From NCBI GenBank assembly GCA_900319975.1, contig ONQP01000019.1, positions 1-52,630 of the forward strand: DNA of 52,630 nucleotides, written 5' to 3'. A model generated the notes under the pieces. That model did not search any database. It saw only the letters and a program-made list of their open reading frames with translations, and was not told the origin of the DNA. The translations under genes and the position numbers were made by a program. Shown one piece after another: positions 8,024-17,169 of the stretch. This stretch comes from an uncultured Bacteroidales bacterium (GTDB taxonomy: Bacteria > Bacteroidota > Bacteroidia > Bacteroidales > UBA932). Numbering within the stretch: the first letter of the stretch is position 1; every line of letters starts with the position of its first letter.

Positions 8024-10234
8024 TTATTCAACTTCCTCGGCGGCGGGCTCCGCAGGGGCCTCCTCCACAGCTTCCACCTCCGCCTTGACCTTGGCCTTGC
8101 GCTCGATTCCCATCCACTTCAGGTTGTCGGTGAAATAGCCGACGCCGAAGGCCACGACCAGCAGGATGATCAGCCAACGCAGGCATTTGCGCCACCAGGG
8201 CGTCCGCTGGGCATACGGGTCTTCGAGTTTCAGCTTCGGATACTTGGCCACGCTGGTGAGCTTCTTGCCGAACAGGATGTTGACCAGGGCCTTGGAGTTG
8301 ATGGCCCAGCCGTTGGCGTTGAGCACCGGGCCGAGGTTGCGCTTGCGCAGCTTGCGCCAGGCAATGAAGCAGGCGGGGCCGGAGATGAGGAGCATCACGG
8401 CGACGATCACGATGAGGATCTTCCACCAGGCCATCTCGCTAAGCGTTTTGCCTATGGAGCCCAGCGCGACGCCGATCGCACCGATGGCCATGCCGACGGC
8501 GGCGAAGATGCCGACGTACTTGGCGATGTCGAACGGCTGCTTGACGGCCTCCGCGGGCTTGCTGTCAGCTGCCGCCGTCAGCTTGGCCATCGCGTCGGCG
8601 TCCTTCTCGGCCGCCGCCTTGTCTATCTTTTCGGAGACGAAGCGCGCCACCTTGCGGTAGGGGCTCCAGAAGGCCTCCTTGAGGTTGATCGGGTTCTCGA
8701 CCACCTTGGTGATGACGGCATCCCAGTCGCCGCCGTCGAGGTCATAGAACAGACCGTTCTTGCCGGGACGCAGGTCGGCGGTCTTGCCGTCGGTCATCAC
8801 GGCCACGATGTCCATCGTCTCGCCCTTGACCTTGGAGGTGCACTTGCAGTAGAGCAGGAACATCCCGCTGAGCTTGGGCATGTCGGCGTGGGCGCCCATG
8901 TCGGAGATCTTGATACAGAGGTCGCAGCAGCGCTCGTCAATGTAGAGCTTGCCGACCTCGAAGATACCGCGGGTGCCGGCCGCACGGCCATAGAAGTCCG
9001 TGAAGAGGACATAGTTGCGGAGCAGCTTCGCGAAATCGCGATAGTAGAGCATCAGCTTCTTGACGTCGTCGATCGACTTGGACTCCTCCTCGAGGGCCAG
9101 GTCGGCGTCGACCAGCGCGAGCAAGTCGGCCTTGCGGTCGGCCTTGAGCTGGGCCCTGACTTCGTCCAGGCCCAGGGCCTCGACGGCCGCGCCCTTCTTG
9201 TCCGCCAGCCAGGCGGTGTAGGCGCCGAACTTGGCGAGCACGCCCGCCCACTGCTCCTCGGTGATGCCGGCCGCCTTCGGGAAGTCGGCGTCCAGCGCCA
9301 GGGCCTTGACGGCGGCGAACTGCGCCTGCCAGGCCGGGTTGATGGCGTCGAAGGGCAGCACGCCCTCCTTGGTCGGGCGGGCCAGCGGGTAGGTCGCGAT
9401 CTCCTCGGACTGCGTGGCGAGGTTGTGGTCGCTGATGGCGCCCACGCGCTCCACCGACACGTCCACGGCGTCCGCCACGGCTTCGTCGAAGCGGATGAGC
9501 TTGCAACGCATGAAATAGTCGGCGACCTTGTCCTTGACGGCCTCGCAGGCGGCGAGGGCCGCGGCGGTATTGTCGCCATACGGGAAAATCTCTTTCTTGC
9601 CGGCCTCGGCGGCGTCCTGCCAGGCGGCATATTCCGCCAGGGCGGCGTAAAACGCTTCGATCTGTTCGGCCGTGACGCCCGGCTCGCCGCAGCGGTCGGT
9701 CGCGGAGCCGATCTTGTCGGCGATCTCGGCGATGAGGGTCTTGAGGGCCTCGTCGTCCGTGGAAATCGGCGTGATCACGCCGTCTCCGTTGAACTTCGTA
9801 CCGGCGAAGATGGCCACGCTGTCGGAGGCGTCGTCCACGCTGATCTCGTCCTTGTCCAGGCCGAGATGCTCCAGGATCTGCCGGGCCGACTTGTAGAGCT
9901 TCTGGCCCGCCTCGCATTCCGTGTTGATGCCGTCGAGCTTGAGGACGCTGTCGCCCTTGAGGATGGCATCCTTGTCCTTGACCACCGCGGTCAGCCACTG
10001 GGCCGCCGCTACAACCTCCTGCACACGGACCCGTCCGTCTCCGTCGGCATCGATCAGCTGCAGGGTGCGCTCGTCGAATGCCAGGTCCTTGGTCGGGCAG
10101 CTAAGCACCGTCCAGAGCTTCTGGTCGAGCTCGCCCAGATGGGCGATGTCCTCGCCCGAAGTGATGTTGACCCTGACCACTCCGCCAAGGGAGCAGTACT
10201 TCCAGGGATAGCCTTTGGTTTGATTCTTTGCCAT
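8024..10234 (-). CDS. Large conserved Bacteroidota membrane protein with an EF-hand
   Basis: The ATG at 10234 (MAKNQTKGYPWKY) is preferred over the upstream in-frame codon at 10303, because the -7 promoter box at 10265-10272 lies between them. The 736-residue product has one canonical EF-hand calcium loop at residues 62-73 (D62, D64, D66, E73). A long Ala/Asp/Lys-rich soluble region follows. Near residue 450 is a Cys-rich stretch (DERCCDLCIKI), and a LYCKCTSKVKG motif lies further on. Three hydrophobic segments lie in the last 200 residues (starting near YVGIFAAVG, WWKILIVIV and LRWLIILLV). The tail is acidic. I know of no assigned function. The GT4 gene directly downstream suggests an envelope role, but this is only context. 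Confidence 0.75.
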   Translation of the reverse strand: MAKNQTKGYPWKYCSLGGVVRVNITSGEDIAHLGELDQKLWTVLSCPTKDLAFDERTLQLIDADGDGRVRVQEVVAAAQWLTAVVKDKDAILKGDSVLKLDGINTECEAGQKLYKSARQILEHLGLDKDEISVDDASDSVAIFAGTKFNGDGVITPISTDDEALKTLIAEIADKIGSATDRCGEPGVTAEQIEAFYAALAEYAAWQDAAEAGKKEIFPYGDNTAAALAACEAVKDKVADYFMRCKLIRFDEAVADAVDVSVERVGAISDHNLATQSEEIATYPLARPTKEGVLPFDAINPAWQAQFAAVKALALDADFPKAAGITEEQWAGVLAKFGAYTAWLADKKGAAVEALGLDEVRAQLKADRKADLLALVDADLALEEESKSIDDVKKLMLYYRDFAKLLRNYVLFTDFYGRAAGTRGIFEVGKLYIDERCCDLCIKISDMGAHADMPKLSGMFLLYCKCTSKVKGETMDIVAVMTDGKTADLRPGKNGLFYDLDGGDWDAVITKVVENPINLKEAFWSPYRKVARFVSEKIDKAAAEKDADAMAKLTAAADSKPAEAVKQPFDIAKYVGIFAAVGMAIGAIGVALGSIGKTLSEMAWWKILIVIVAVMLLISGPACFIAWRKLRKRNLGPVLNANGWAINSKALVNILFGKKLTSVAKYPKLKLEDPYAQRTPWWRKCLRWLIILLVVAFGVGYFTDNLKWMGIERKAKVKAEVEAVEEAPAEPAAEEVE

Positions 10235-10264
10235 ATCAGAAGATTTGATTATTAGCGTTTCATA

Positions 10265-10272
10265 CAAAGATA
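10265..10272 (-). promoter_or_regulatory. -7 promoter box TATCTTTG for the EF-hand/GT4 pair
   Basis: The minus strand reads TATCTTTG, a full match to TAnnTTTG, 30 bases upstream of the chosen ATG at 10234. No clear TTG element is seen 19 bases further upstream, so only the -7 box is supported. Confidence 0.6.
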
Positions 10273-10321
10273 AGAATTTTCCATATAAATATAACCGCGA
10301 CACACGCCCTTCAGGGCCGTA

Positions 10322-10351
10322 TTGTCCCGTACGATTTTTGCTGTATATTTG
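10322..10351 (+). promoter_or_regulatory. Promoter TTG-N19-TATATTTG for the DUF389 gene
   Basis: TTG (10322-10324) is followed after 19 bases by TATATTTG (10344-10351), a consensus Bacteroidota promoter ending 21 bases before the DUF389 start codon. Confidence 0.75.
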
Positions 10352-10372
10352 TAAATCTTAAGATTAGCCTGA

Positions 10373-11716
10373 ATGAGCAAGTTTACCAAATTTTTCGCCA
10401 GCCTGGTGAACATGCGGGACCACGTCGACGTGCAGGCCGCATCGGCCAGCATCCGCGGGAGCATCGATTTCCGCGGTCCCAACGTCTTCATCCTCGCCTG
10501 CGCGATCGTCATAGCCTCCGTCGGCCTCAACCTCAACTCCATCCCGGTGATCATCGGTGCGATGCTCATCTCCCCGCTGATGGGGCCGATCCTCGGCTTC
10601 GGCCTGGGCCTGGGCACCAACGACACCGCGCTGGTCAAGGACGCGCTCAAGAACTTCGCCGTGATGGTGGTGATCAGCATCATCGCCTCCTCGCTCTTCT
10701 ACGTGCTCTCCCCGCTCCAGCTGGAGCAGCAGACGGAGCTGCTGGCCCGCACCAACCCGACCCTCTACGACGTCTTCATCGCCCTGTTCGGCGGCTTCGC
10801 CGGCATCCTGGAGAATTCCCGCAAGGACAAGGGCGGCACCGTAATCCCGGGCGTGGCCATCGCCACCGCCCTGATGCCGCCGCTCTGCACCGTCGGCTAC
10901 GGCATCGCGCATCTGGCGCCGAAGTTCATCTTCGGAGCCCTCTACCTGTTCATCATCAACACCGTGTTCATCACGCTCGCCACTTTCGTGACCGTCAAGT
11001 ACCTGCGCTTCCCGCACGCCTTCGGCCAGGACGAAGTGATGAACAGGCGCAGCGCCCGCTGGATCACCGTCATCCTGGTCATCCTGCTGGTGCCGAGCGT
11101 GCTCACCGCCATCCAGATGATCCGGGACAACAATTTCGCGCGCAGCGCGCAGGAGCTCGTCCTGGGCAACAAGAACCTGGGCAAGAGCTACATCTACGAC
11201 TACAAGATCGACCTGGAGCAGAAGCCGCGCATGCTCGAGCTGTACCTGGCCGGCGAGAAGATGGAGGCTGACGCCCGCGAGCGGATCTACCTGGCCGCCG
11301 AGGAGGCCGGCATCACCCGCAGCCAGATCACCATCCACGAAGACGCGGCCTACAAGTCCGAGGCCATGTCCGAGTCCGACCTCATCCGCGACCTGATGGA
11401 CGGGCATTCCCGCCAGGTCCGGCAGCTCGAGAGCCAGGTCGACTCGCTCTCGATGGCCATCGAATATTTCCAGGCGCAGGAGCTCCCGTCCGCGCTGATC
11501 ACCCGCGAGATCGCCGCCCAGTATGAAGGCGTGCAGGAGGTCACGCTCACCCGCGGCGAGAGCGTCCAGGCCGCCGACGGACAGGCCCGCCCGGCCGTCG
11601 TGGCCATCGTCCGCTGCACGCAGGCGCTCGGCGAGCCGGAGCGCGCCCGCATCGGCCAGTGGCTCCGCGTCCGCCTCGGCGTGGAAGACGTCACCGTCAT
11701 CGCCTCAGCCGAATAA
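10373..11716 (+). CDS. DUF389 family multi-pass membrane protein
   Basis: The 447-residue protein has the DUF389 hallmark (VGLNLNSIPVIIGAMLISPL followed by MGPILGFGLGLG). About six hydrophobic segments lie between residues 38 and 245, and a soluble C-terminal domain of about 190 residues follows. Family members are widespread and their transport or sensing role is not settled. It is a monocistronic gene between its own promoter and a strong bidirectional terminator. Start MSKFTKFF is supported by promoter position. Confidence 0.88.
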   Translation: MSKFTKFFASLVNMRDHVDVQAASASIRGSIDFRGPNVFILACAIVIASVGLNLNSIPVIIGAMLISPLMGPILGFGLGLGTNDTALVKDALKNFAVMVVISIIASSLFYVLSPLQLEQQTELLARTNPTLYDVFIALFGGFAGILENSRKDKGGTVIPGVAIATALMPPLCTVGYGIAHLAPKFIFGALYLFIINTVFITLATFVTVKYLRFPHAFGQDEVMNRRSARWITVILVILLVPSVLTAIQMIRDNNFARSAQELVLGNKNLGKSYIYDYKIDLEQKPRMLELYLAGEKMEADARERIYLAAEEAGITRSQITIHEDAAYKSEAMSESDLIRDLMDGHSRQVRQLESQVDSLSMAIEYFQAQELPSALITREIAAQYEGVQEVTLTRGESVQAADGQARPAVVAIVRCTQALGEPERARIGQWLRVRLGVEDVTVIASAE

Positions 11717-11731
11717 CCTTCCGGCAGACAC

Positions 11732-11765
11732 AAAAAAGGCACCTGCGCTTGCAGGTGCCTTTTTT
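11732..11765. terminator. Strong bidirectional intrinsic terminator
   Basis: AAAAAA-GGCACCTGC-GCTT-GCAGGTGCC-TTTTTT: a perfect 9-bp GC-rich stem flanked by A6 and T6. It can stop transcription of the DUF389 gene (plus) and of ppdK (minus), which converge here. Confidence 0.92.
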
Positions 11766-11807
11766 ATTGTATCCTGTATTGCTTCGAAGCAAAGCGCCGC
11801 AGGGGGT

Positions 11808-11866
11808 TCGGGGGGAACGCCCCCCCGACATCGAGCCTTCAGCAGGCCGCGTTTACGCGGCCTGCT
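11808..11866. repeat. Two GC-rich hairpins at the 3' end of ppdK
   Basis: TCGGGGGG/CCCCCCGA (11808-11815 with 11821-11828) is one inverted repeat. AGCAGGCCGCG/CGCGGCCTGCT (11841-11851 with 11856-11866) is a perfect 11-bp stem whose loop contains the ppdK stop codon. Neither is followed by a T-tract, so they may stabilise the mRNA 3' end rather than terminate. Confidence 0.55.
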
Positions 11867-14579
11867 TAATCGCGGCCTGCGCAGCAGCGAGGCGGGCGAT
11901 AGGCACGCGGAACGGAGAGCAGCTGACGTAGTCCACACCGATCTTGTTGAAGAAGTTGATGGAGTCAGGGTCGCCGCCGTGCTCGCCGCAGACGCCGCAC
12001 TTGAGCTCCGGACGACGGGCGCGGCCGCCCTGGATACCGATCTCGACCAGCTTGCCGACAGCCTTGGTGTCGATGGTCTGGAACGGGTCGGCGTCGAGGA
12101 TCTTGTGGCCGAGGTAGTCGCCCATGAAGGTGCCTACGTCGTCGCGGGAGAAGCCGAACGTCATCTGGGTCAGGTCGTTGGTACCGAAGGAGAAGAACTC
12201 GGCGGTACGGGCCATGCGGTCGCCGGTCAGGGCAGCGCGCGGGATCTCGATCATCGTACCGAACTTGTAGGTGATGATCATCTCGTTGTGCACCTCGACC
12301 TCAGCCTTGATGCGCTCGCAGATGGCGCGCTGGAAGCCCAGCTCGCGGGCGGACACCGTGACCGGGATCATGATCTCCGGCTGCGGGTGGAAGCCCTCGC
12401 GGCACAGTTCGGCGACAGCCGTGAAGATGGCGCGGTACTGCGTCTCGGCGATGAGCGGGTAGGCCACGTGCAGACGCACGCCGCGCAGACCCATCATCGG
12501 GTTGACCTCGTGGAGGCTGGCGCCGCGGCGGGTCACCTCAGCGGCGCTGATGCCCAGCTCCTTGGCGACCTCGGCGGTCTTCTCCTTGGTCGTCGGGACG
12601 AACTCGTGGAGAGGCGGGTCGAGCAGACGGAACACGACCGGCTTGCCGTCCATCACCTTGAGGGTGCTCTTGACGGAAGCCTTGATGAACGGCTCCAGCT
12701 CGGCCAGGGCGTCCTTACGCTCCTGGTCGGTGGTGCAGAGGATCATCTTGCGCAGCTTGGCGAGCGGGGTCTCGGAGTTCTTGCCGTAGAACATGTGCTC
12801 GATACGGAAGAGGCCGATGCCCTCGGCGCCGAAGTCGAGCGCCTTCTGGGCGTCCTCCGGCGTGTCGGCGTTGGTACGCACGCCGAGGCGGCGGTACTTG
12901 TCGACGATGCTCATGAACTTCAGGAAGGTAGGATTCTCGCTGGCGTCCATCATCTCGATCTGCTTGGCATACACGTTGCCCTTGGAACCGTTGAGGGAGA
13001 GCCAGTCGCCTTCCTTGTATACTTTCTTGTCACCGGCGAAGGTGAGCGTCTTGGCTTCGAAGTTGATCTTCATGGACTCGCAGCCGACGATGCAGCACTT
13101 GCCCCAGCCACGGGCCACGAGGGCGGCGTGGGAGGTCATACCGCCACGCATCGTGAGGATACCGGCGGAAGCGCGCATGCCCTGGATGTCCTCCGGGGAA
13201 GTCTCCTCACGGACGAGGATGGTCTTCTTGCCGGCGGCGGCAGCCTCCATGGCAGCCTCGGAAGTGAAGACGATGGTGCCCACGGCTCCGCCCGGAGAGG
13301 CGGGAAGACCCTTGGCGACCACCTTGGCTTCCTTCTCGGAGACCGGGTTGAGGATCGGGTGCAGGACTTCGTCGAGCTGGGAAGGAGAGACGCGCATCAC
13401 AGCGGTCTTCTCGTCGATCATGCCCTCCTCGAGCATGTCCATGGACATCTGCAGGGCGGCCATGCCGGTACGCTTGCCGATACGGCACTGCAGCATCCAG
13501 AGGGTGCCCTCCTGGATGGTGAACTCGATGTCCTGCATGTCGTGGAAGTGGTTCTCCAGGCGCTTGCGGATCTCGTCGAGCTCCTTGTAGACCTTCGGCA
13601 TCGCCTTCTCGAGGGACTCGAGGTTGCGGTTGTGGTCGTTCTTGGTGGCTTCGTTGAGCGGGTTCGGGGTGCGGATGCCCGCGACCACGTCCTCACCCTG
13701 GGCGTTGATCAGCCACTCGCCGTAGAAACGGTTGTCGCCGTTGGCCGGGTTGCGGGAGAACGCCACGCCGGTGGCGGAAGTGTTGCCCATGTTGCCGAAG
13801 ACCATGGACTGGACGTTGACGGCCGTGCCCCAGTCATCGGGAATCTTCTCGATGCGGCGGTACGCGATGGCGCGCTTGCCGTTCCAGGACTTGAAGACGC
13901 CGCCGATGGAACCCCAGAGCTGATCCTGGGCCGTGTCGGGGAAATCGACGCCAAGCACTTCCTTGACTTTCTTCTTGAACTTCTCGCAGAGGTCCTTGAG
14001 TTCCTCGGCGGTGATATCGGTATCGGAGGCGTAGCCCTTCTTCTCCTTCAGGTCGGCCATCATGCGGTCGAGCTGCTGGCGGATACCCTGACCGTCGGCG
14101 GGCTCGATGCCCTCGGCCTTCTCCATCACGACGTCGGAGTACATCATGATGAGACGGCGGTATGCGTCATAGACGAAACGGGGGTTGCCGGTCTTCTTGA
14201 TCATGCCCGGAATCGTGGCCGAGCAGAGGCCGATGTTGAGGATGGTATCCATCATACCCGGCATGGAGCTGCGTGCGCCGGAGCGGCAGCTCACGAGGAG
14301 GGGATCGTTGGGATCGCCGAATTTCTTGCCCATCAGGGCCTCCGTGGCGTTGAGGGCGCCGCGGACCTCCATTTTGAGATCTTCAGTATAGCCGCCGCCA
14401 AGCTCATAGTATTCGGCGCAGCATTCGGTCGTAATGGTAAAGCCGGCAGGCACCGGCATGCCGAGCTTGCTCATCTCGGCCAGATTGGCTCCCTTTCCAC
14501 CCAGGAGCTCACGCATGGTCCCGTCGCCTTCGGCCGTCTTTCCACCGAAGCGATAGACACGTTTTTTCATCTCGAACAT
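11853..14579 (-). CDS. ppdK: Pyruvate, phosphate dikinase
   Basis: The 908-residue enzyme interconverts pyruvate, ATP and phosphate with phosphoenolpyruvate, AMP and pyrophosphate, and links glycolysis and gluconeogenesis in the cytoplasm. The ATP-grasp domain starts GGKGANLAEM. The swivelling domain carries the phospho-histidine in GGMTSHAALVARG (His near residue 484). The TIM-barrel ends with the CGEHGGDP catalytic segment. Length is typical. Two ATGs (14579 and 14570) are possible starts; both give the conserved KKRVYRFG beginning. It follows phoH by 56 bases. A weaker TAAATTCG box in that gap may give it its own promoter. Confidence 0.96.
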   Translation of the reverse strand: MFEMKKRVYRFGGKTAEGDGTMRELLGGKGANLAEMSKLGMPVPAGFTITTECCAEYYELGGGYTEDLKMEVRGALNATEALMGKKFGDPNDPLLVSCRSGARSSMPGMMDTILNIGLCSATIPGMIKKTGNPRFVYDAYRRLIMMYSDVVMEKAEGIEPADGQGIRQQLDRMMADLKEKKGYASDTDITAEELKDLCEKFKKKVKEVLGVDFPDTAQDQLWGSIGGVFKSWNGKRAIAYRRIEKIPDDWGTAVNVQSMVFGNMGNTSATGVAFSRNPANGDNRFYGEWLINAQGEDVVAGIRTPNPLNEATKNDHNRNLESLEKAMPKVYKELDEIRKRLENHFHDMQDIEFTIQEGTLWMLQCRIGKRTGMAALQMSMDMLEEGMIDEKTAVMRVSPSQLDEVLHPILNPVSEKEAKVVAKGLPASPGGAVGTIVFTSEAAMEAAAAGKKTILVREETSPEDIQGMRASAGILTMRGGMTSHAALVARGWGKCCIVGCESMKINFEAKTLTFAGDKKVYKEGDWLSLNGSKGNVYAKQIEMMDASENPTFLKFMSIVDKYRRLGVRTNADTPEDAQKALDFGAEGIGLFRIEHMFYGKNSETPLAKLRKMILCTTDQERKDALAELEPFIKASVKSTLKVMDGKPVVFRLLDPPLHEFVPTTKEKTAEVAKELGISAAEVTRRGASLHEVNPMMGLRGVRLHVAYPLIAETQYRAIFTAVAELCREGFHPQPEIMIPVTVSARELGFQRAICERIKAEVEVHNEMIITYKFGTMIEIPRAALTGDRMARTAEFFSFGTNDLTQMTFGFSRDDVGTFMGDYLGHKILDADPFQTIDTKAVGKLVEIGIQGGRARRPELKCGVCGEHGGDPDSINFFNKIGVDYVSCSPFRVPIARLAAAQAAIKQAA

Positions 14580-14635
14580 AGATTATTGACTATTGTAATT
14601 TTGTTTCGGACCGCGAATTTAAGATAATTTTCTCA

Positions 14636-15976
14636 TTATAGCAATTTTGCAGCCATTTCTGAGAGTTCGCTGCGCTCTCCCTTCCGAAGGAAGACGTGCT
14701 GGAAGAGCGGCTGGCCGTAGAGTTTCTCGCCCAGATGCGTCAGACCGTTGGACCACTGGTCCAGATAGGGCTGGTCGATCTGAAAGATGTCGCCCGTGAA
14801 GACCATCTTGGTCCCCTCGCCCGCCCGGGTGATGATGGTCTTCATTTCGTGCGGAGTGAGGTTCTGCGCCTCGTCGATGATGAAGAAGCATCTGCCGAGG
14901 CTGCGGCCGCGGATGTAGGCCAGCGGCTCGATGATCAGCTTCTCCTGGGAGAGCATCGCCTCGATGCGCTGGGCCTCGCGCGAAGCCGGGCGGAACTGCG
15001 ACTTGATCACGTTGAGGTTGTCCATCAGCGGCTGGAGGAAGGGGCTCATCTTCTGCTTCTGGTCGCCGGGCAGGAATCCGATGTCCTGATTGCCCAGGAT
15101 CACGGTCGGCCTGGACAGGTAGATCTGTTCGTAGTCCTGCTCCTGGGCCAGGGCGGCGGCGAGGGCGAGCAGGGTCTTGCCCGTGCCGGCGCCGCCCGTC
15201 AGGGAGACCAGCTCCACCTTCGGGTTCATCAGCGCCTCCAGGGCGAACTTCTGTTCGTCGTTGCGCGGGCGGATGCCGTAGGCTTCGTGGCCCTTAACGA
15301 GCACGATGCGGTCGCGCGTGGCGTCATAGCGCGCGCAGACGATCGCCTCCTGGGCCTGCTCCCAGCGGAACTTGAACATCTGGTTGGCTTTCGGCTGCAC
15401 CTTGACGGCGCGCCTCCACTCGACGGCATTCTCCGGCCCATAGGCCAGGTCCTGCAGGACGTCGGCGGGCGCCGTCATCACCTGCACCTCGCGCTGGGCC
15501 TCCTCGACCCGCTCGTCTTCGATCTTGTCGGTCAGGTAGTCCTGGACCGCCATCCCGATGGCCTTGGCCTTCATGCGCAGGTTGATGTCCTTGGTCACGA
15601 GGGCAACGAAGCGCTCCGGATGGTGGTCGCGCACCCACATGGCGGTGGACAGGATGCGGTGGTCGGGAATGTCGTCCGCGAAGAAGCCGGCGTACTCGCC
15701 CTCGAAGGGGTGGTTCGGCTCGACCTTGATCCGCCCGAGGTCCTTGCCGATCGGCAGGCCCTCCGGGCCGAATTCCTTGCCGTTGGTGATCCGGTCCAGG
15801 TCGCGCATGAAGCCGCGCGCATTGTAGGAAAGGGTGTCTGTGCCCTTCTTGAAGTTGTCGATCTCCTCGATCACGGCCACCGGGATCACGAGGTCGTTGT
15901 CGCGGAACTTGCGGATCGCCTTGTGGTCATGCAGGATGACGTTCGTGTCGAGGACGAAAATCTTTGGTTTGCCCAT
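14636..15976 (-). CDS. phoH: PhoH2-type protein: PIN domain fused to PhoH ATPase
   Basis: Residues 1-140 form a PIN nuclease domain (IFVLDTNVILHD with acidic active-site residues). The C-terminal half is a PhoH P-loop ATPase with Walker A GGAGTGKT near residue 260 and Walker B FFIIDEAQ, followed by VFTGDIFQID. PhoH2 proteins couple RNA unwinding with RNA cleavage. At 446 residues it is the usual length. It lies 15 bases upstream of nothing but the PurM-like gene's end, and ahead of ppdK, all in one direction, so co-transcription is likely. Confidence 0.93.
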   Translation of the reverse strand: MGKPKIFVLDTNVILHDHKAIRKFRDNDLVIPVAVIEEIDNFKKGTDTLSYNARGFMRDLDRITNGKEFGPEGLPIGKDLGRIKVEPNHPFEGEYAGFFADDIPDHRILSTAMWVRDHHPERFVALVTKDINLRMKAKAIGMAVQDYLTDKIEDERVEEAQREVQVMTAPADVLQDLAYGPENAVEWRRAVKVQPKANQMFKFRWEQAQEAIVCARYDATRDRIVLVKGHEAYGIRPRNDEQKFALEALMNPKVELVSLTGGAGTGKTLLALAAALAQEQDYEQIYLSRPTVILGNQDIGFLPGDQKQKMSPFLQPLMDNLNVIKSQFRPASREAQRIEAMLSQEKLIIEPLAYIRGRSLGRCFFIIDEAQNLTPHEMKTIITRAGEGTKMVFTGDIFQIDQPYLDQWSNGLTHLGEKLYGQPLFQHVFLRKGERSELSEMAAKLL

Positions 15977-15991
15977 ACAGTGTTATGTGGT

Positions 15992-17119
15992 TCAGTCTTC
16001 TCCCTCCGCGTTCTGCATGAGGGATTCCAAAATGGTCTGGATGCCGGATTTGGCGGAGGCCTTGACCCGGACGTCCGTCCGGCCGGGAACGGGATGTCCC
16101 AGCGGGAAGAAGGCGACGTCCTGCAGCAGCAGTTCGGCGTCGAGGTAGTCGAAGTCCGCGTCGTGGATCTGGATCACGGCGCCGGGCACTTCGGCGAACA
16201 GGATCCGCATCACGTCCTGCTCCTGGTAGGCGCGCATCACGTCGGACACGTCGACGGTCAGGCCCACGCCGTCGGCCATCTGGCGGACGGTCTTGAGCAG
16301 GCCGCCCTCGCCGACCGTGGCGCCGGAGAGCAGGATGCCGTCCTCGACCAGCTCGCGGATGACTTCGTGGCAGTCGAGGAAATAGTCGGCGTCCGTGATC
16401 TGCGGGGCGGGGCCGCCGCCCACGTCGAGGATCTGCGCGAGCAGCGAGCCGCCGAGGCGGAAATCGGTCGTGTCGAAGGGAACGTAGATCACCCAGCTCT
16501 GCGGATCGGGAGCCAGGGTGGCGGGGCAGGAGCGGCGCGCGCCGAGCACGGGATGCTCCGAGCGGAAAGGCTCGCTGACGAAGCCGTAGTCCTCCTCGTC
16601 GGCATCGCGGGCGATGCGCGTGCGGAGGGTGAGCTCGGAAGCGCCCGTGGTCCGGGCATAGCGGTAGCCGCTGAATTTCAGGCCGAGCGCGTCGACGTAG
16701 TCGGCGGCGGCACGCACCGATTCGTAGAAGGCGGCGCGGGCGCCGACGGGCTTCTCGTCCCAGCGCCAGGAGGCCTCCAGCCGCAGGTCGCCGAGGCGGA
16801 AATGCCCCGTGCGCCAGAGCGCGTCGATGAGCGCGGCGGCCACCCGCACACGGGTGTAGGCGTCGGCCGAGGCGGCCGGGACCTGCTTGCGGGCGGCGAG
16901 GACCGCCTCCAGATAGGCGTCCGTGCACCCGGGCTCCAGGGCGATCCCGCGGAACACGGGGTCCAGCGTCTCGTCCACGGCACGCTCTTCCGCCGGAGCG
17001 GTCAGCGGGTGCCGCCCCTCGGGCTCGGTCACTGCATCCAGAAGCTGCGCAGGGGTGTATTCCTCCTGCACGCCGTCGAGGACGTAGGTCGCGTGCAAAG
17101 CAGTCAGTTTTTCGGCCAT
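15992..17119 (-). CDS. PurM/PurL-like AIR-synthase-related protein
   Basis: The 375-residue product has a C-terminal half reminiscent of the AIR synthase/FGAM synthase ATP-binding fold (DADYFLDCHEVIRELVEDG, SGATVGEGGLLKTVRQM, and AEVPGAVIQIHDADF). The N-terminal half could match the PurL inter-domain region (HPVLGARRSCPATLAPD). It is far shorter than a PurL, so it is a stand-alone homologue rather than the purine enzyme. A GTG at 17122 precedes the ATG at 17119; the ATG is chosen. It is divergent from folC across a 17-bp palindrome. Bacteroidota genomes often carry such orphan AIR-synthase-like genes of unknown function. Confidence 0.6.
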   Translation of the reverse strand: MAEKLTALHATYVLDGVQEEYTPAQLLDAVTEPEGRHPLTAPAEERAVDETLDPVFRGIALEPGCTDAYLEAVLAARKQVPAASADAYTRVRVAAALIDALWRTGHFRLGDLRLEASWRWDEKPVGARAAFYESVRAAADYVDALGLKFSGYRYARTTGASELTLRTRIARDADEEDYGFVSEPFRSEHPVLGARRSCPATLAPDPQSWVIYVPFDTTDFRLGGSLLAQILDVGGGPAPQITDADYFLDCHEVIRELVEDGILLSGATVGEGGLLKTVRQMADGVGLTVDVSDVMRAYQEQDVMRILFAEVPGAVIQIHDADFDYLDAELLLQDVAFFPLGHPVPGRTDVRVKASAKSGIQTILESLMQNAEGED

Positions 17120-17136
17120 CACGTTTTAAAAACGTG
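17120..17136. promoter_or_regulatory. Perfect 17-bp palindrome between divergent genes
   Basis: CACGTTTTAAAAACGTG has 8-bp arms around a single central base. It touches the start codon of the PurM-like gene and lies 10 bases upstream of the folC -7 box. The position suits an operator, but no cognate regulator is identified. Confidence 0.45.
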
Positions 17137-17146
17137 TAAAATTAAT

Positions 17147-17154
17147 TATTTTTG
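17147..17154 (+). promoter_or_regulatory. -7 box TATTTTTG for folC
   Basis: TATTTTTG matches TAnnTTTG and ends 15 bases before the folC ATG at 17170. No clear TTG lies at the expected -33 position. Confidence 0.55.
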
Positions 17155-17169
17155 GATTCAGTTGCAACT

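Noticed and set aside
11523-14627. Plus-strand 1034-codon frame through ppdK
   Set aside because: It is antisense to a complete, highly conserved PPDK and is made of Val/Leu/Gly/Ala/Asp codons typical of shadow frames in GC-rich DNA.
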